Part shown: positions 7,433 to 14,766 of the stretch, piece by piece
Layout: each line of letters starts with the position of its first letter
Numbering within the stretch: position 1 is the stretch's first letter
NCBI GenBank assembly: GCA_945917385.1
Contig: CAMEHJ010000002.1
Coordinates: 1 to 19,505, forward strand
Origin: an uncultured bacterium
GTDB taxonomy: Bacteria > Bacillota_A > Clostridia > Oscillospirales > Oscillospiraceae
Direction of reading: 5' to 3'
DNA length: 19,505 nt
Position numbers and translations under genes: made by a program
Notes under the pieces: model-generated
Told to the model about the DNA's origin: nothing
What the model saw: only the letters and a program-made list of their open reading frames with translations
The model's database searches: none

Positions 7433-9192
7433 ACATCACTCCCCGCCTCAAGCACCCTTGCCATTGACAACAGTCTGAACTCGCCCTTTCCTTCGAGCCT
7501 GAGTCTCAGATGGTCGCAGCGTCTCGGGCAGACAGGAACCGTCACCGTCCCCGTACCGTTCAGCTTTATTCTGCCCTTGTGCTCCCACTCGCCTGAGGAG
7601 TCGTACTGGATGAAGATGTCCATCTCCGCACCCTCCTCCATGCTCAGTCTGAAATCGAAGCGTCTCAGGTTGAATCTTGACATATACTTTCTGACCGGGT
7701 ACTGGTAGTAAAGCATCCCGCTCTCCAGCATCCACTCGACGAAGCGCTCTTCCTCGCCCTCGCTTCCGTTCATCGTAAACAGCGCCTCATCCGTCATGCA
7801 CCAGAGGTCACCCCCGTACTCCGCGAAGAACAGCGCGTTAAGGCCGTCCTCCTTCATCCAGAGATGTTTGCCGATGTCGTAGACAAACAGGCTCCTTTCG
7901 CCGTTCTCGTCGCTCATGGCAATAAAGTATTTGTCTCCGAGCGTCCCCGCCGCGGCGTCGTAGTACACACCGTCTCCGAGGGCGGTCGATACCCCAACCG
8001 GAAAGCCGCCCTGGTATGCACAGATATCCTTTTTGGATTTGTAGTAGAGCGTCTCGTTCACGATTGCAAGGCTCTTCCGGCAGCCCTTCTGCACCCCTCT
8101 GCATACTGTCTCGCTGACGCGGTGAGCGCCGTAGGAGGACACAGTCACGGTATGGATGACATTTTCCTTAAAGAACATCGGGCTTCCGAGGTAGTTTATC
8201 GCCCCCGTCCACGCGCCGTCGGAGCCAACCGAAGCTCTCCACGAATCCGTGCTCAGGCCCTGAAACTGCTCCCAGTTTTTGAAATCGCCGAGCGCGCAGC
8301 AGTAAATTTCGTTGATGTTCTTTTCTCCGTCGTTGCCGTATCTGCACCCCCAGAGTCTGTTTTTGCACTCGCAGACGAAATCCATATCCGGCACGCTTCT
8401 TGAAATGGTGATACAGCCCTCGGTCTGGTTGATCGTCTCTCTGATAAGCCCGCTCACGACGATGTAATCGTAAACTCCGTCCCCGCCGCCTATGGCCTCG
8501 ATTATCCTGCTGCCGTTCAGGCGCTCATCCTGCGCGCCGGAGATCTTCACTCCGTCGAGCCTGTTAAACAGCCCCGGCAGCTCCCCCTGGGAAACGAAGC
8601 GCAGCTTTGTGTAAACGCTCGGCAGCTCCACCCAGTTCTTGTTCTCGCCGCTCCACTGCTTGAGTACGTCGTTTTCTCCCGACGTGTCAATCCAAAGCTG
8701 CATAGCCTTAGGCTCCTCCGGCGGTGCGGCGCCGACCGTGGGCACGGCGTATTCGCTGCCGTCCACTCTGCACATTGTGCAAACCACAGCGCCCGTTGAG
8801 CTGTAAAAGGCCTCCATGCTGCCGCAGTCCGTCTCGTCTGCCGTGTTGAAGTAGCGCTTGTCCGGGAAGATGCAGATGTACGCGCCCATGCTGACAAGCT
8901 GTTTTTCTCCGTCAGAGAGCCCGGTGAGCGCCGTCTCCCTCCCGTCGTAGAAAAGCGTTCCGTCTGCCACATATGCGAGCTTTTCCTTTGCGAGCATTCC
9001 CCCCGGATTACTAAGCTCCCGGACTTTTCCTCTCTTTTTTCTGGAGGCTATCATCGGGTAGAGTGCGCTCGTCATATTCATCATGTCGTTGAACTCACCG
9101 CCTCCGATTTTCATGGCTCTGTGGTAGCCTCTGAAGGTGTCGGTGATGTCTTTTCTTGTGCTCCTTGCGGCGATTCTCGGATAGTCCGGCAT
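7429..9192 (-). CDS. Large tail protein, P22 gp10/tail-tube-B-like (beta-propeller type)
   Basis: The 587-aa product starts MPDYPRIAARSTRKDIT. An upstream in-frame extension to 9288 exists, but the ATG at 9192 has AGGAGG nine bases before it and avoids overlapping the previous gene. The protein has repeated blocks of aromatic/Gly-rich strands ending in a Trp or Tyr (such as NRLWGCRYG, LFVYDIGKHLWMKE, GDLWCMTD), the pattern of beta-propeller proteins that cap or stabilise short phage tails. It carries an unusual number of Cys residues (for example VCTMC, FVCECK, IYCC). It is the largest tail protein, and no tape-measure gene exists. A tail-hub or nozzle role is inferred from length, strand pattern and position. 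Confidence 0.68.
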   Translation of the reverse strand: MPDYPRIAARSTRKDITDTFRGYHRAMKIGGGEFNDMMNMTSALYPMIASRKKRGKVRELSNPGGMLAKEKLAYVADGTLFYDGRETALTGLSDGEKQLVSMGAYICIFPDKRYFNTADETDCGSMEAFYSSTGAVVCTMCRVDGSEYAVPTVGAAPPEEPKAMQLWIDTSGENDVLKQWSGENKNWVELPSVYTKLRFVSQGELPGLFNRLDGVKISGAQDERLNGSRIIEAIGGGDGVYDYIVVSGLIRETINQTEGCITISRSVPDMDFVCECKNRLWGCRYGNDGEKNINEIYCCALGDFKNWEQFQGLSTDSWRASVGSDGAWTGAINYLGSPMFFKENVIHTVTVSSYGAHRVSETVCRGVQKGCRKSLAIVNETLYYKSKKDICAYQGGFPVGVSTALGDGVYYDAAAGTLGDKYFIAMSDENGERSLFVYDIGKHLWMKEDGLNALFFAEYGGDLWCMTDEALFTMNGSEGEEERFVEWMLESGMLYYQYPVRKYMSRFNLRRFDFRLSMEEGAEMDIFIQYDSSGEWEHKGRIKLNGTGTVTVPVCPRRCDHLRLRLEGKGEFRLLSMARVLEAGSDV

Positions 9193-9205
9193 TCTCCTCC
9201 ACCTC

Positions 9206-9577
9206 CTAAAACAGGAATGTTTTTCCTGTGCCTGTGTGCGTGTGCGTTCTTGTAACAGAGTTTGCGTACTGTCTGTAAGCGCTGTCAAACAGCGTGATGT
9301 GCTGGTTGTATTTACCCGTCTCGTAGTTTTCCGACGCCATCATCGCCTGGAGAAAATGGCTGTAAACGCCCTGAGCATACGGCTCGTCAACCAGAAGCTC
9401 CTCCTCGCCGGTGACGTATCTCCCCGGCTGACTCATGCACGGCTCATAAACGCTTGAAAGCTCAAGGAAAATCTGCCCGTCAAGCTCGGAGAGCCAAGCG
9501 AGCTTCTTGTCCGCGCCGAACTGGTTCGGCTCAAGCTCATCCACCTTTCGGATGATATCAATGGCTTTCATTTTCAC
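9206..9577 (-). CDS. Head-tail connector/adaptor-like protein, 123 aa
   Basis: The sequence MKAIDIIRKVDELEPNQFG and KKLAWLSELDGQIFLEL looks like the N-terminal helices of connector/adaptor proteins placed after the capsid gene in Clostridia phages of this type. A YRQYANSV segment follows, then a His/Thr-rich tail (TRTHTHTGTGKT). The GTG at 9577 overlaps the previous stop (GTGA), and an ATG two codons later (9571) is an equally possible start. It is followed by the large tail protein, so a gp4-like adaptor or tail-tube-A-like role joining portal to tail is likely but unproven. Confidence 0.65.
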   Translation of the reverse strand: MKMKAIDIIRKVDELEPNQFGADKKLAWLSELDGQIFLELSSVYEPCMSQPGRYVTGEEELLVDEPYAQGVYSHFLQAMMASENYETGKYNQHITLFDSAYRQYANSVTRTHTHTGTGKTFLF

Positions 9578-9786
9578 TTGCTGTTTTTCATCCCGTCCAT
9601 GTTTTCGTAGAAGATGTCCGCGGCGCGCTCGCTCCGGAAAATCTCCTTAGCCACAAATTCGGGCACCATGGATTTCTTGCCCCTCGGCAGCAGGTAGTTG
9701 ACGCCGTTCACCGCCACGAAGAAATTGGGGTCCTCTCTGTCGCTGCCTCTGGGAATTGCTATTTCAACGCGTTTTACTTCGCTCAT
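9574..9786 (-). CDS. Small conserved phage protein downstream of capsid, 70 aa
   Basis: A 70-aa protein containing VEIAIPRGSDREDPNFFVAV and NGVNYLLPRGKKSMVPEFV, a short beta-rich, basic sequence that I associate with the gene just after the major capsid protein in Clostridia prophages. AGGAGG-type ribosome binding sequence (AAAGGAGG) precedes the ATG. The stop overlaps the next start. It could be a head-completion or capsid-decoration protein; no assigned function. Confidence 0.62.
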   Translation of the reverse strand: MSEVKRVEIAIPRGSDREDPNFFVAVNGVNYLLPRGKKSMVPEFVAKEIFRSERAADIFYENMDGMKNSK

Positions 9787-9817
9787 TCCTGTTCCTCCTT
9801 TTCAAAATTTGCTCTGC

Positions 9818-9843
9818 CCCGCTCCCTCCGGTGAGGGAGCGGG
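9818..9843 (-). terminator. GC-rich hairpin between capsid and downstream tail genes
   Basis: A perfect 11-bp stem (CCCGCTCCCTC with its complement, 9818-9828 and 9833-9843) with a 4-base loop lies 17 bases after the capsid stop codon. No T-run follows on the minus strand, so it is more likely a partial terminator or an mRNA 3'-end stabiliser than a full stop. It would allow more capsid than tail message. Confidence 0.55.
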
Positions 9844-9859
9844 CTTAATTACTTGTTCG

Positions 9860-10969
9860 TCAGTTCTCCTCGTCGGCCGCGCTGAAGCTGGAGCAGCTCA
9901 TAACTCTGAGCAGTCTTTCGGGGTAAAGGATAGTCGCGCCGTTTGTCTCGAACTTGTAGCCGATGGTGGAAAACTGGTTGAGCGGGCCGCCGATCTCACC
10001 CTTGTCGTGAATAATCATCTCAAGCGCGCCGCCTTCGGGGTCGATGATGCCGAAGCTGTCCTTGCCGAAGAAGTAGCTTGCGTAGGTCTTGGTGCCCTCC
10101 GCGTTTTTGTATTCGTCGCCGCCGAGCACGGGTGCAAAGACGTTCTCGATGAAGCGCACGCCGTGAAGCTCGCCTATCTCGCCGTTAAAAAGCTCGTCGG
10201 GAGAAGCGTACTTGTGCGCCTCTATCCAGCCCTCACATTCGCGCAGGTCGTGGGCGACCGAGGGGTGTACGACCGCGTAATAGCGGCCGTTGATGCGCGG
10301 GACGCGGTTTTTCTTCATGATGGTTACGGCCTTGTTTATCATCGCAGGTGTGAGCAGCGACATGATATCTGAGCCTGCCTTCATCGGCACGTCGCCGTCT
10401 CCGCTGCCGTTACAGCAGTTGGGGGTAGACTCCATAGCGCCGGTTGCGAGATTGATGTTATCGCAGTACAGTACGTTCGTACCCATGAGCAGTGCGTCGC
10501 GGATGAGCTTTTCCTGTGTCTCCGCCGCGGACGCGCCCATCTCCTCGGTCGCGCCGAGAATAACGTCGTCGTAGGCTCTCAGCTCAAGCTTGTCGGTAAT
10601 GGAGGTGTAGGTGCCGTACTGGTCGATGGTGCCGGTAACGGTTGTCACGCCGAACTTCTGACCGGTGGGGATAACGCCTTCGGTGAGCTTTGCGGCTCTC
10701 TCGAAGGTGTTCCACTTTCTCCATTCCACGGAGCCGTGGTGGTTTGCGGGCAGCGCCTGTCTCTTTGCAAACTGCGCGTAGAAAAGCTCGGTTCGGGTGT
10801 TTTCAAGCAGCTCAGTGTCGTAGTATGCCTTGAGCTCGGGCGTCAGGGTGTTGCCGCCGTCAAAGCCCGTAACGCTGCCGGTGCCTGCGTTTACGTAGCC
10901 GGCGGTGCCGTTTACAACGGTGCCGGCGTCTGCAAAGCTCTGAAGCATTTCAATGGTGTTTCTGTTCAT
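9860..10969 (-). CDS. Major capsid protein, N4-gp56 family
   Basis: A 369-aa coat protein starting MNRNTIEMLQSFADAGTVVN. The family signature is clear: GNTLTPELKAYYDTELLENT, VEWRKWNTFE, LTEGVIPTGQKFG, TIDQYGTYTSITDKLEL and DDVILGATEEMGASA, matching HK97-fold coat proteins annotated as N4-gp56. The ATG at 10969 has AAAGGAAC upstream; a longer in-frame start at 11035 would overlap the scaffold gene and is rejected. The LQSFADA segment at residues 9-15 resembles the Prp protease recognition site of ribosomal protein L27, suggesting removal of the first 12 residues. It follows the scaffold gene, as in most tailed phages. Confidence 0.9.
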   Translation of the reverse strand: MNRNTIEMLQSFADAGTVVNGTAGYVNAGTGSVTGFDGGNTLTPELKAYYDTELLENTRTELFYAQFAKRQALPANHHGSVEWRKWNTFERAAKLTEGVIPTGQKFGVTTVTGTIDQYGTYTSITDKLELRAYDDVILGATEEMGASAAETQEKLIRDALLMGTNVLYCDNINLATGAMESTPNCCNGSGDGDVPMKAGSDIMSLLTPAMINKAVTIMKKNRVPRINGRYYAVVHPSVAHDLRECEGWIEAHKYASPDELFNGEIGELHGVRFIENVFAPVLGGDEYKNAEGTKTYASYFFGKDSFGIIDPEGGALEMIIHDKGEIGGPLNQFSTIGYKFETNGATILYPERLLRVMSCSSFSAADEEN

Positions 10970-10994
10970 TTTGTTCCTTTCTTCGGGTGCCGCC

Positions 10995-11735
10995 CTATCC
11001 GCCGTAGGGTAGCTTCCTCCCCTGCGCTTTCGCATCGTAAATTCGTTTTTTCAGTGCTTCTCTCTGTTCTCTGGTCATGGCTCTGGGGTCGTCGGAAATT
11101 TTGCTGGCGCTCTGCCTGCCGGTGTTTTCTCTGGGTCTCAGCTCCCCTGCGCGCACCGAGTTTGAAACCGCCATGAGACTTTTCCTCGCCTCGCTCTCTC
11201 GAATCTCGGCGTAGTGCAGCGCGCAGTATGCGTCCTCAAGGCTCAGTCCGGTGTGCGGTGCTGTCAGACGCAGAAATCTCTCGTCCTCCATCGCCTTTGA
11301 AAGCTCAAAGTCCGGATATTTGGCTTTCATATACCTCTCCTGCGCGATGAGTGAGTCCAGATGCTCCTTTGCCTTTGCCCGTCTCCCCCTGTTTTCCCCG
11401 GCAAGAATCGTCTGCGCGAGCTGAGCTGCGTCCGTTTCGGAAAGCTCCGCTCCGTTTGCGTACCTGCGGCTTACCGCATCTATCACGGGTTTGAGCCTTG
11501 AGAGCGTTTCCTCGGCGTGCTTGCTGTTTCTCAGCCGTTTCTGAACGATATTCTGTACCGACGCGTCGTACTCTTTTTTGTACTCCGCGTCCTGAAGTAT
11601 CTCCCCCCAGCTCAGCCTTGAAGCACTTAAAGTCGGCTGAGTCTCGTTTGTCTGCCCGGCGTCGGCAGTAATGTCGCCCGTTGTCTGTGCCTCAGCCTCG
11701 GCGAAAAGCTGAAGCAGCCGAAAGATTTTCTGCAT
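10995..11735 (-). CDS. Phage scaffolding protein
   Basis: A 246-aa, charged, mostly helical protein directly before the capsid gene. It has LQLFAEAEAQ at residues 8-17, a Thr/Ala/Gly-rich linker, KKEYDASVQNIVQKRLRN (about 53-70) and long helices through the middle and C-terminus, ending in the basic segment KKRIYDAKAQGRKLPYGG. Scaffolds guide coat assembly and leave before or during packaging. LQLFA at 8-12 resembles the Prp recognition motif LQFFA, and a Prp-like gene lies two genes upstream, so N-terminal trimming after Phe11 is predicted. GGGAGG lies 7 nt before the ATG. Confidence 0.8.
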   Translation of the reverse strand: MQKIFRLLQLFAEAEAQTTGDITADAGQTNETQPTLSASRLSWGEILQDAEYKKEYDASVQNIVQKRLRNSKHAEETLSRLKPVIDAVSRRYANGAELSETDAAQLAQTILAGENRGRRAKAKEHLDSLIAQERYMKAKYPDFELSKAMEDERFLRLTAPHTGLSLEDAYCALHYAEIRESEARKSLMAVSNSVRAGELRPRENTGRQSASKISDDPRAMTREQREALKKRIYDAKAQGRKLPYGG

Positions 11736-11790
11736 ATGGATGCCTCCCTGTTTACTCCTTTATTTGAACCCGTAATGGGAAAAAGGGCTG

Positions 11791-12618
11791 TTATCTATGC
11801 GGCCTGTGGTCACCCTCTGCCCGTTCTCTGAGCATATCCAGCACGCTCTTCGGCTTCGGTATGTCCTCATACGCCATTCCCGAATACCCTGCTCCGGCTT
11901 CGCTTCCGTCCTCAGGCAGGTGATTTACCCTGAGATATTCCTTCCTCAGCGCCTGCGCCTGTTCCTTTGTCATCCCCGCCTCGCCGAGCTGCTCGTCGCT
12001 CGGCTGGTAGCCCGTCTGGCTTATGAGCTTATAGAGGTTGTCGTACAGCTTCTGTCTCTGCTCGAAGGCGCTGTTATACTGTTCCGATGCAATCTCCGAA
12101 ACGAACTTTGAGTCGCTTACTCTGTCGCGGTACCGGTCGTACTCGTTCTTTGCCGCCGTCATCGTTATGTCGAAGCTGTCCTTCAGCGCCTCGCCCTCCT
12201 CGGTGTACCTCTCATATGCGTCGGAATACAGCTCCGGCAGCACGTCGTTCAGCTTTTTCAGGTATGCGTCGTACTGCTGCTGTCCCGCCGCCTCACTGTA
12301 AGTTGAGGCGTAACCGCCCGTCAGCGCCGCGGTCTGCCCTACGGTGTTTCTCATCGCAAGCTCGCCCTCTCTGACGTATCTGTCCCTGTAGCTGCCGTAC
12401 ACCGGGTCGGAGGCGGCGTCGTAGCGAAACTCCCTTCTGTTCACGATCTTCCGGTACAGCTCGCTTATCTCGTCGTCATAGCTGCTTTTGAACTGCGGCA
12501 GAGTTTTCTCCGCCTCCTTCAGCGTTTCCATCGCGTACTCGTAGTCAGAGCCTGCCGCGGTCGTTCTGACCGTACCCGCGGTTTTCACCTTTTCTTCTTT
12601 CAAAAGTTCTTCGTCCAT
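11791..12618 (-). CDS. Conserved phage internal/ejection-like protein, unknown function
   Basis: A 275-aa, Tyr/Glu/Ala-rich, almost wholly helical protein. It contains DPVYGSYRDRYVREGELAM, a Gly/Ala/Thr patch (TGGYASTYSEAAGQQQYDAY) and several long amphipathic helices; no enzyme motif or membrane segment is seen. Its ATG overlaps the Prp stop (TAATG), with GGAGA upstream. Proteins of this kind occur between portal and scaffold in Clostridia phages. In podoviruses, helical proteins in the particle are ejected with the DNA and extend the tail across the envelope, so an ejection role would suit a phage without tape measure. This is inference; a second assembly factor is equally possible. Confidence 0.55.
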   Translation of the reverse strand: MDEELLKEEKVKTAGTVRTTAAGSDYEYAMETLKEAEKTLPQFKSSYDDEISELYRKIVNRREFRYDAASDPVYGSYRDRYVREGELAMRNTVGQTAALTGGYASTYSEAAGQQQYDAYLKKLNDVLPELYSDAYERYTEEGEALKDSFDITMTAAKNEYDRYRDRVSDSKFVSEIASEQYNSAFEQRQKLYDNLYKLISQTGYQPSDEQLGEAGMTKEQAQALRKEYLRVNHLPEDGSEAGAGYSGMAYEDIPKPKSVLDMLRERAEGDHRPHR

Positions 12619-12890
12619 TATCTTCTCCGTATCACTTTCACATACTGGGGGCAGTTATCTTCCAGCCATTCATACCCCGCCATTATCACTCTCACCGCGT
12701 CCTCACTTTGAAGTTCAAGCTCCGCGTGACCGCTCTCAAGCCTGACCTTCTCGTCTCCGAACGCCTTCTTTGCCGCGATTGCGAGCATGCTCGCCGCCGC
12801 GCACACGAGGTCGTTTCCGTATTCCGCCGCCCCCGCGTGTCCGCTCACGATTATTTTGCCGGACTTCTCACAGCAGACCACTTCTATCAT
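12618..12890 (-). CDS. Prp-family cysteine protease, phage-borne, likely prohead processing
   Basis: A 90-aa protein with the family signature GHAGAAEYGNDLVCAAASML. The catalytic pair is His18 and Cys30, twelve residues apart as in ribosomal-processing protease Prp of Firmicutes (His22/Cys34 in Staphylococcus aureus, from memory), which removes the N-terminal extension of ribosomal protein L27. Chromosomal prp normally lies between rplU and rpmA; here it lies between portal and internal protein. No classical head-maturation protease is present, and both scaffold and capsid carry LQxFA near their N-termini, so processing of these proteins is the likely task. The ATG lies one base after the portal stop. 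Confidence 0.82.
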   Translation of the reverse strand: MIEVVCCEKSGKIIVSGHAGAAEYGNDLVCAAASMLAIAAKKAFGDEKVRLESGHAELELQSEDAVRVIMAGYEWLEDNCPQYVKVIRRR

Positions 12891-12891
12891 T

Positions 12892-14757
12892 TCAATCCGG
12901 CTGCGCCGCGCTCTGGGCGCGTTCCCTTGCTTTTCTCATGTGACCGTTCTCCCTGTCCGCGCCGGTTTTGAGCTTTGTCGCGCCCGGCTGCCTGCTTTTC
13001 ACCCCGGTTATACCCTCTATCAGCGCCTGCGCCATATTGGGTTCGTATTTCTGTGTCAGTGCCAGCGCGTACTGCTGGTAGAGCGCCAGCTCCCTGTGCA
13101 TATTCCCGTTGTAGCTGAGCTGCTGCATAAGCTCGTCCTTGCCCTCGAATTCCATCATGCTCATGCAGGCCAGTGCCTGGTCGGCGCGTTCGGGAGTAAA
13201 GAAGCCGAGCTGGTAAAACTGCAGCGCCAGCTCGTTCTGGCTTAGCTTGGTGTAGTAGTTGCTTCTCTGCGGCACCACCTTAATATCGAATACCGGCACT
13301 CTGATGCCGAGGTCGATTTCGCCCGCCATTCCCTGTGCCTGGGGTCTGAGACCGGCGTTCGTGTACGCAATGAACTGCTCGATGCCGAGCTGCCCCGTGA
13401 TTCGAAACTGTCTCGGCACATCGTAGAACTCGCGGATAAGCTCTATGCACATATTGATTATTTTGCCGTACACGCGGTAGCTTGCTCTGGTTGCGTCGCG
13501 GCTTCCCTTGCCGCTTGCCTCCTGAAGCGCCGCGATTGCCGACGCGGCGGTGACGCCGGAGCTTGCGATGCCCACCGCCGTCTCGGTGTTGCCGCTCGTC
13601 TCGCGAAGCTCGTTAATAATGTTTGTGCGCATATTTATGTAGTTGCCGCTGAGCGGTCGGTACTCCACGCTTCTCAGGCTGTCCTCGCCGAGATTGCCGC
13701 TGACGTGGATAATGGGGTTATTGAGGTTCAGAAACTCGTCCTCATTGATAGCCCCGTCAACTCTCTGGAAGTAGCGCGGCACCGCGCCCACCATTGTATT
13801 TTTCACGAAAGCGGTCTGCATGAGGTCTATCTGCGTCTGGCTGTTTTTGCAAAGGTCGATGAAGCCGTATCCGCAGGGGCTTCCCTCCACCGGGAACAGG
13901 CTGTCAAAAACAAAGGGGTACATCCCGTGCCCGTACAGTCCCTCGCGCATTACCGCTGCGTCGGGCGCAAGCTCCTGCCGTGTGAGATATTCGGCGTACT
14001 CGTTCTCCGTCGAGTACAGCACCTCATCCCCCACGAACTTGCAGTAGTGCAAAACGGTCTTTCCTCCGCGCTTTTTCTTGTAGTACGCGTCCACCACGGT
14101 GCTCTTTCCCTCGGTGGAAACGCTGTCGTCATACACGAAGCTTGTCGCGGTAAAGCCCGTTGTTTTCAGCCTGCCCTCAAGCCACGGGTACAGCTCGACG
14201 AGTCTCTCGTTATCTTCAAGCTTTGTGTGGAAGAAAAACTTGCTGTCCTGGATATCCCTCACGCCCGGCTCCCAGAAGACGTTCAGCAGATCTATCCTCT
14301 CGATTGCGATGTCGCCGAGCCCTCCCAGCTTACTTGCGTCCCAGTAGACCTTGTAAACGCCCGTGCCGGTTTTCAGCTTCTGCCACATGGCGTCCGAATA
14401 TGTTTTTTCAAACTCGTTCTGCTCCAAAATCACCGGGATGATCCGTGACAGAATCGCGGCCTCCGCCTTATCCCCCGGCTCGCGCGGGAGGATACTGGGC
14501 TCGGGGTACGCCTCCATCGCGTCTGCGTGCTTTGAGACTATCACATTGTGCAGCCACCCGGACACGGCCTGAAACCCGTTCAGTCCCTCCGTGACCTTGC
14601 GTTCCTCCGCGCTGTTTCTGAGCCTCCACCAGTTTTCGGCAGCCACGGTGCGCCTCTCAACGCTCGCCTTGCCTGTTTTGTATTTATGCAGGATGCGCGT
14701 CATCTCCTGCACCTGTGTCCTGCCCACAACGGGTGCGTATTCAATAAAATCTTCCAT
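12892..14757 (-). CDS. Phage portal protein
   Basis: A 621-aa protein placed directly after the large terminase. It opens with MEDFIEYAPVVGRTQVQEM and contains ERIDLLNVFWEPGVRDIQDS, KFFFHTKLEDNERLVELYPW, MYPFVFDSLFPVEGSPCGYG and IGFID-type helix residues before SQTQIDLMQTAFVKNTM, typical of large portal proteins of short-tailed phages. The dodecameric ring it forms is the DNA gate and binds terminase and tail. The C-terminal ~60 residues are basic and disordered-looking (KLKTGADRENGHMRKARERA). AGGAGAGG lies upstream of the ATG. Length above 600 aa fits P22-like rather than HK97-like (about 400 aa) portals. Confidence 0.85.
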   Translation of the reverse strand: MEDFIEYAPVVGRTQVQEMTRILHKYKTGKASVERRTVAAENWWRLRNSAEERKVTEGLNGFQAVSGWLHNVIVSKHADAMEAYPEPSILPREPGDKAEAAILSRIIPVILEQNEFEKTYSDAMWQKLKTGTGVYKVYWDASKLGGLGDIAIERIDLLNVFWEPGVRDIQDSKFFFHTKLEDNERLVELYPWLEGRLKTTGFTATSFVYDDSVSTEGKSTVVDAYYKKKRGGKTVLHYCKFVGDEVLYSTENEYAEYLTRQELAPDAAVMREGLYGHGMYPFVFDSLFPVEGSPCGYGFIDLCKNSQTQIDLMQTAFVKNTMVGAVPRYFQRVDGAINEDEFLNLNNPIIHVSGNLGEDSLRSVEYRPLSGNYINMRTNIINELRETSGNTETAVGIASSGVTAASAIAALQEASGKGSRDATRASYRVYGKIINMCIELIREFYDVPRQFRITGQLGIEQFIAYTNAGLRPQAQGMAGEIDLGIRVPVFDIKVVPQRSNYYTKLSQNELALQFYQLGFFTPERADQALACMSMMEFEGKDELMQQLSYNGNMHRELALYQQYALALTQKYEPNMAQALIEGITGVKSRQPGATKLKTGADRENGHMRKARERAQSAAQPD

Positions 14758-14766
14758 AATCCTCTC

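Noticed and set aside
5568..7708. Long plus-strand open frames (327 aa and 414 aa) opposite the tail-fibre and tail genes
   Set aside because: Arg/Ala/Leu-rich, unrecognisable products overlapping genes with clear structural motifs and good starts on the other strand.
9193..9288. N-terminal 32-residue extension of the large tail protein
   Set aside because: It would overlap the preceding gene and lacks a ribosome binding site, while the ATG at 9192 is preceded by AGGAGG.
10970..11035. N-terminal extension of the capsid protein to 11035
   Set aside because: It would overlap the scaffold gene and reads as an Arg-rich, non-family sequence; the ATG at 10969 follows AAAGGAAC and starts the family-like N-terminus.
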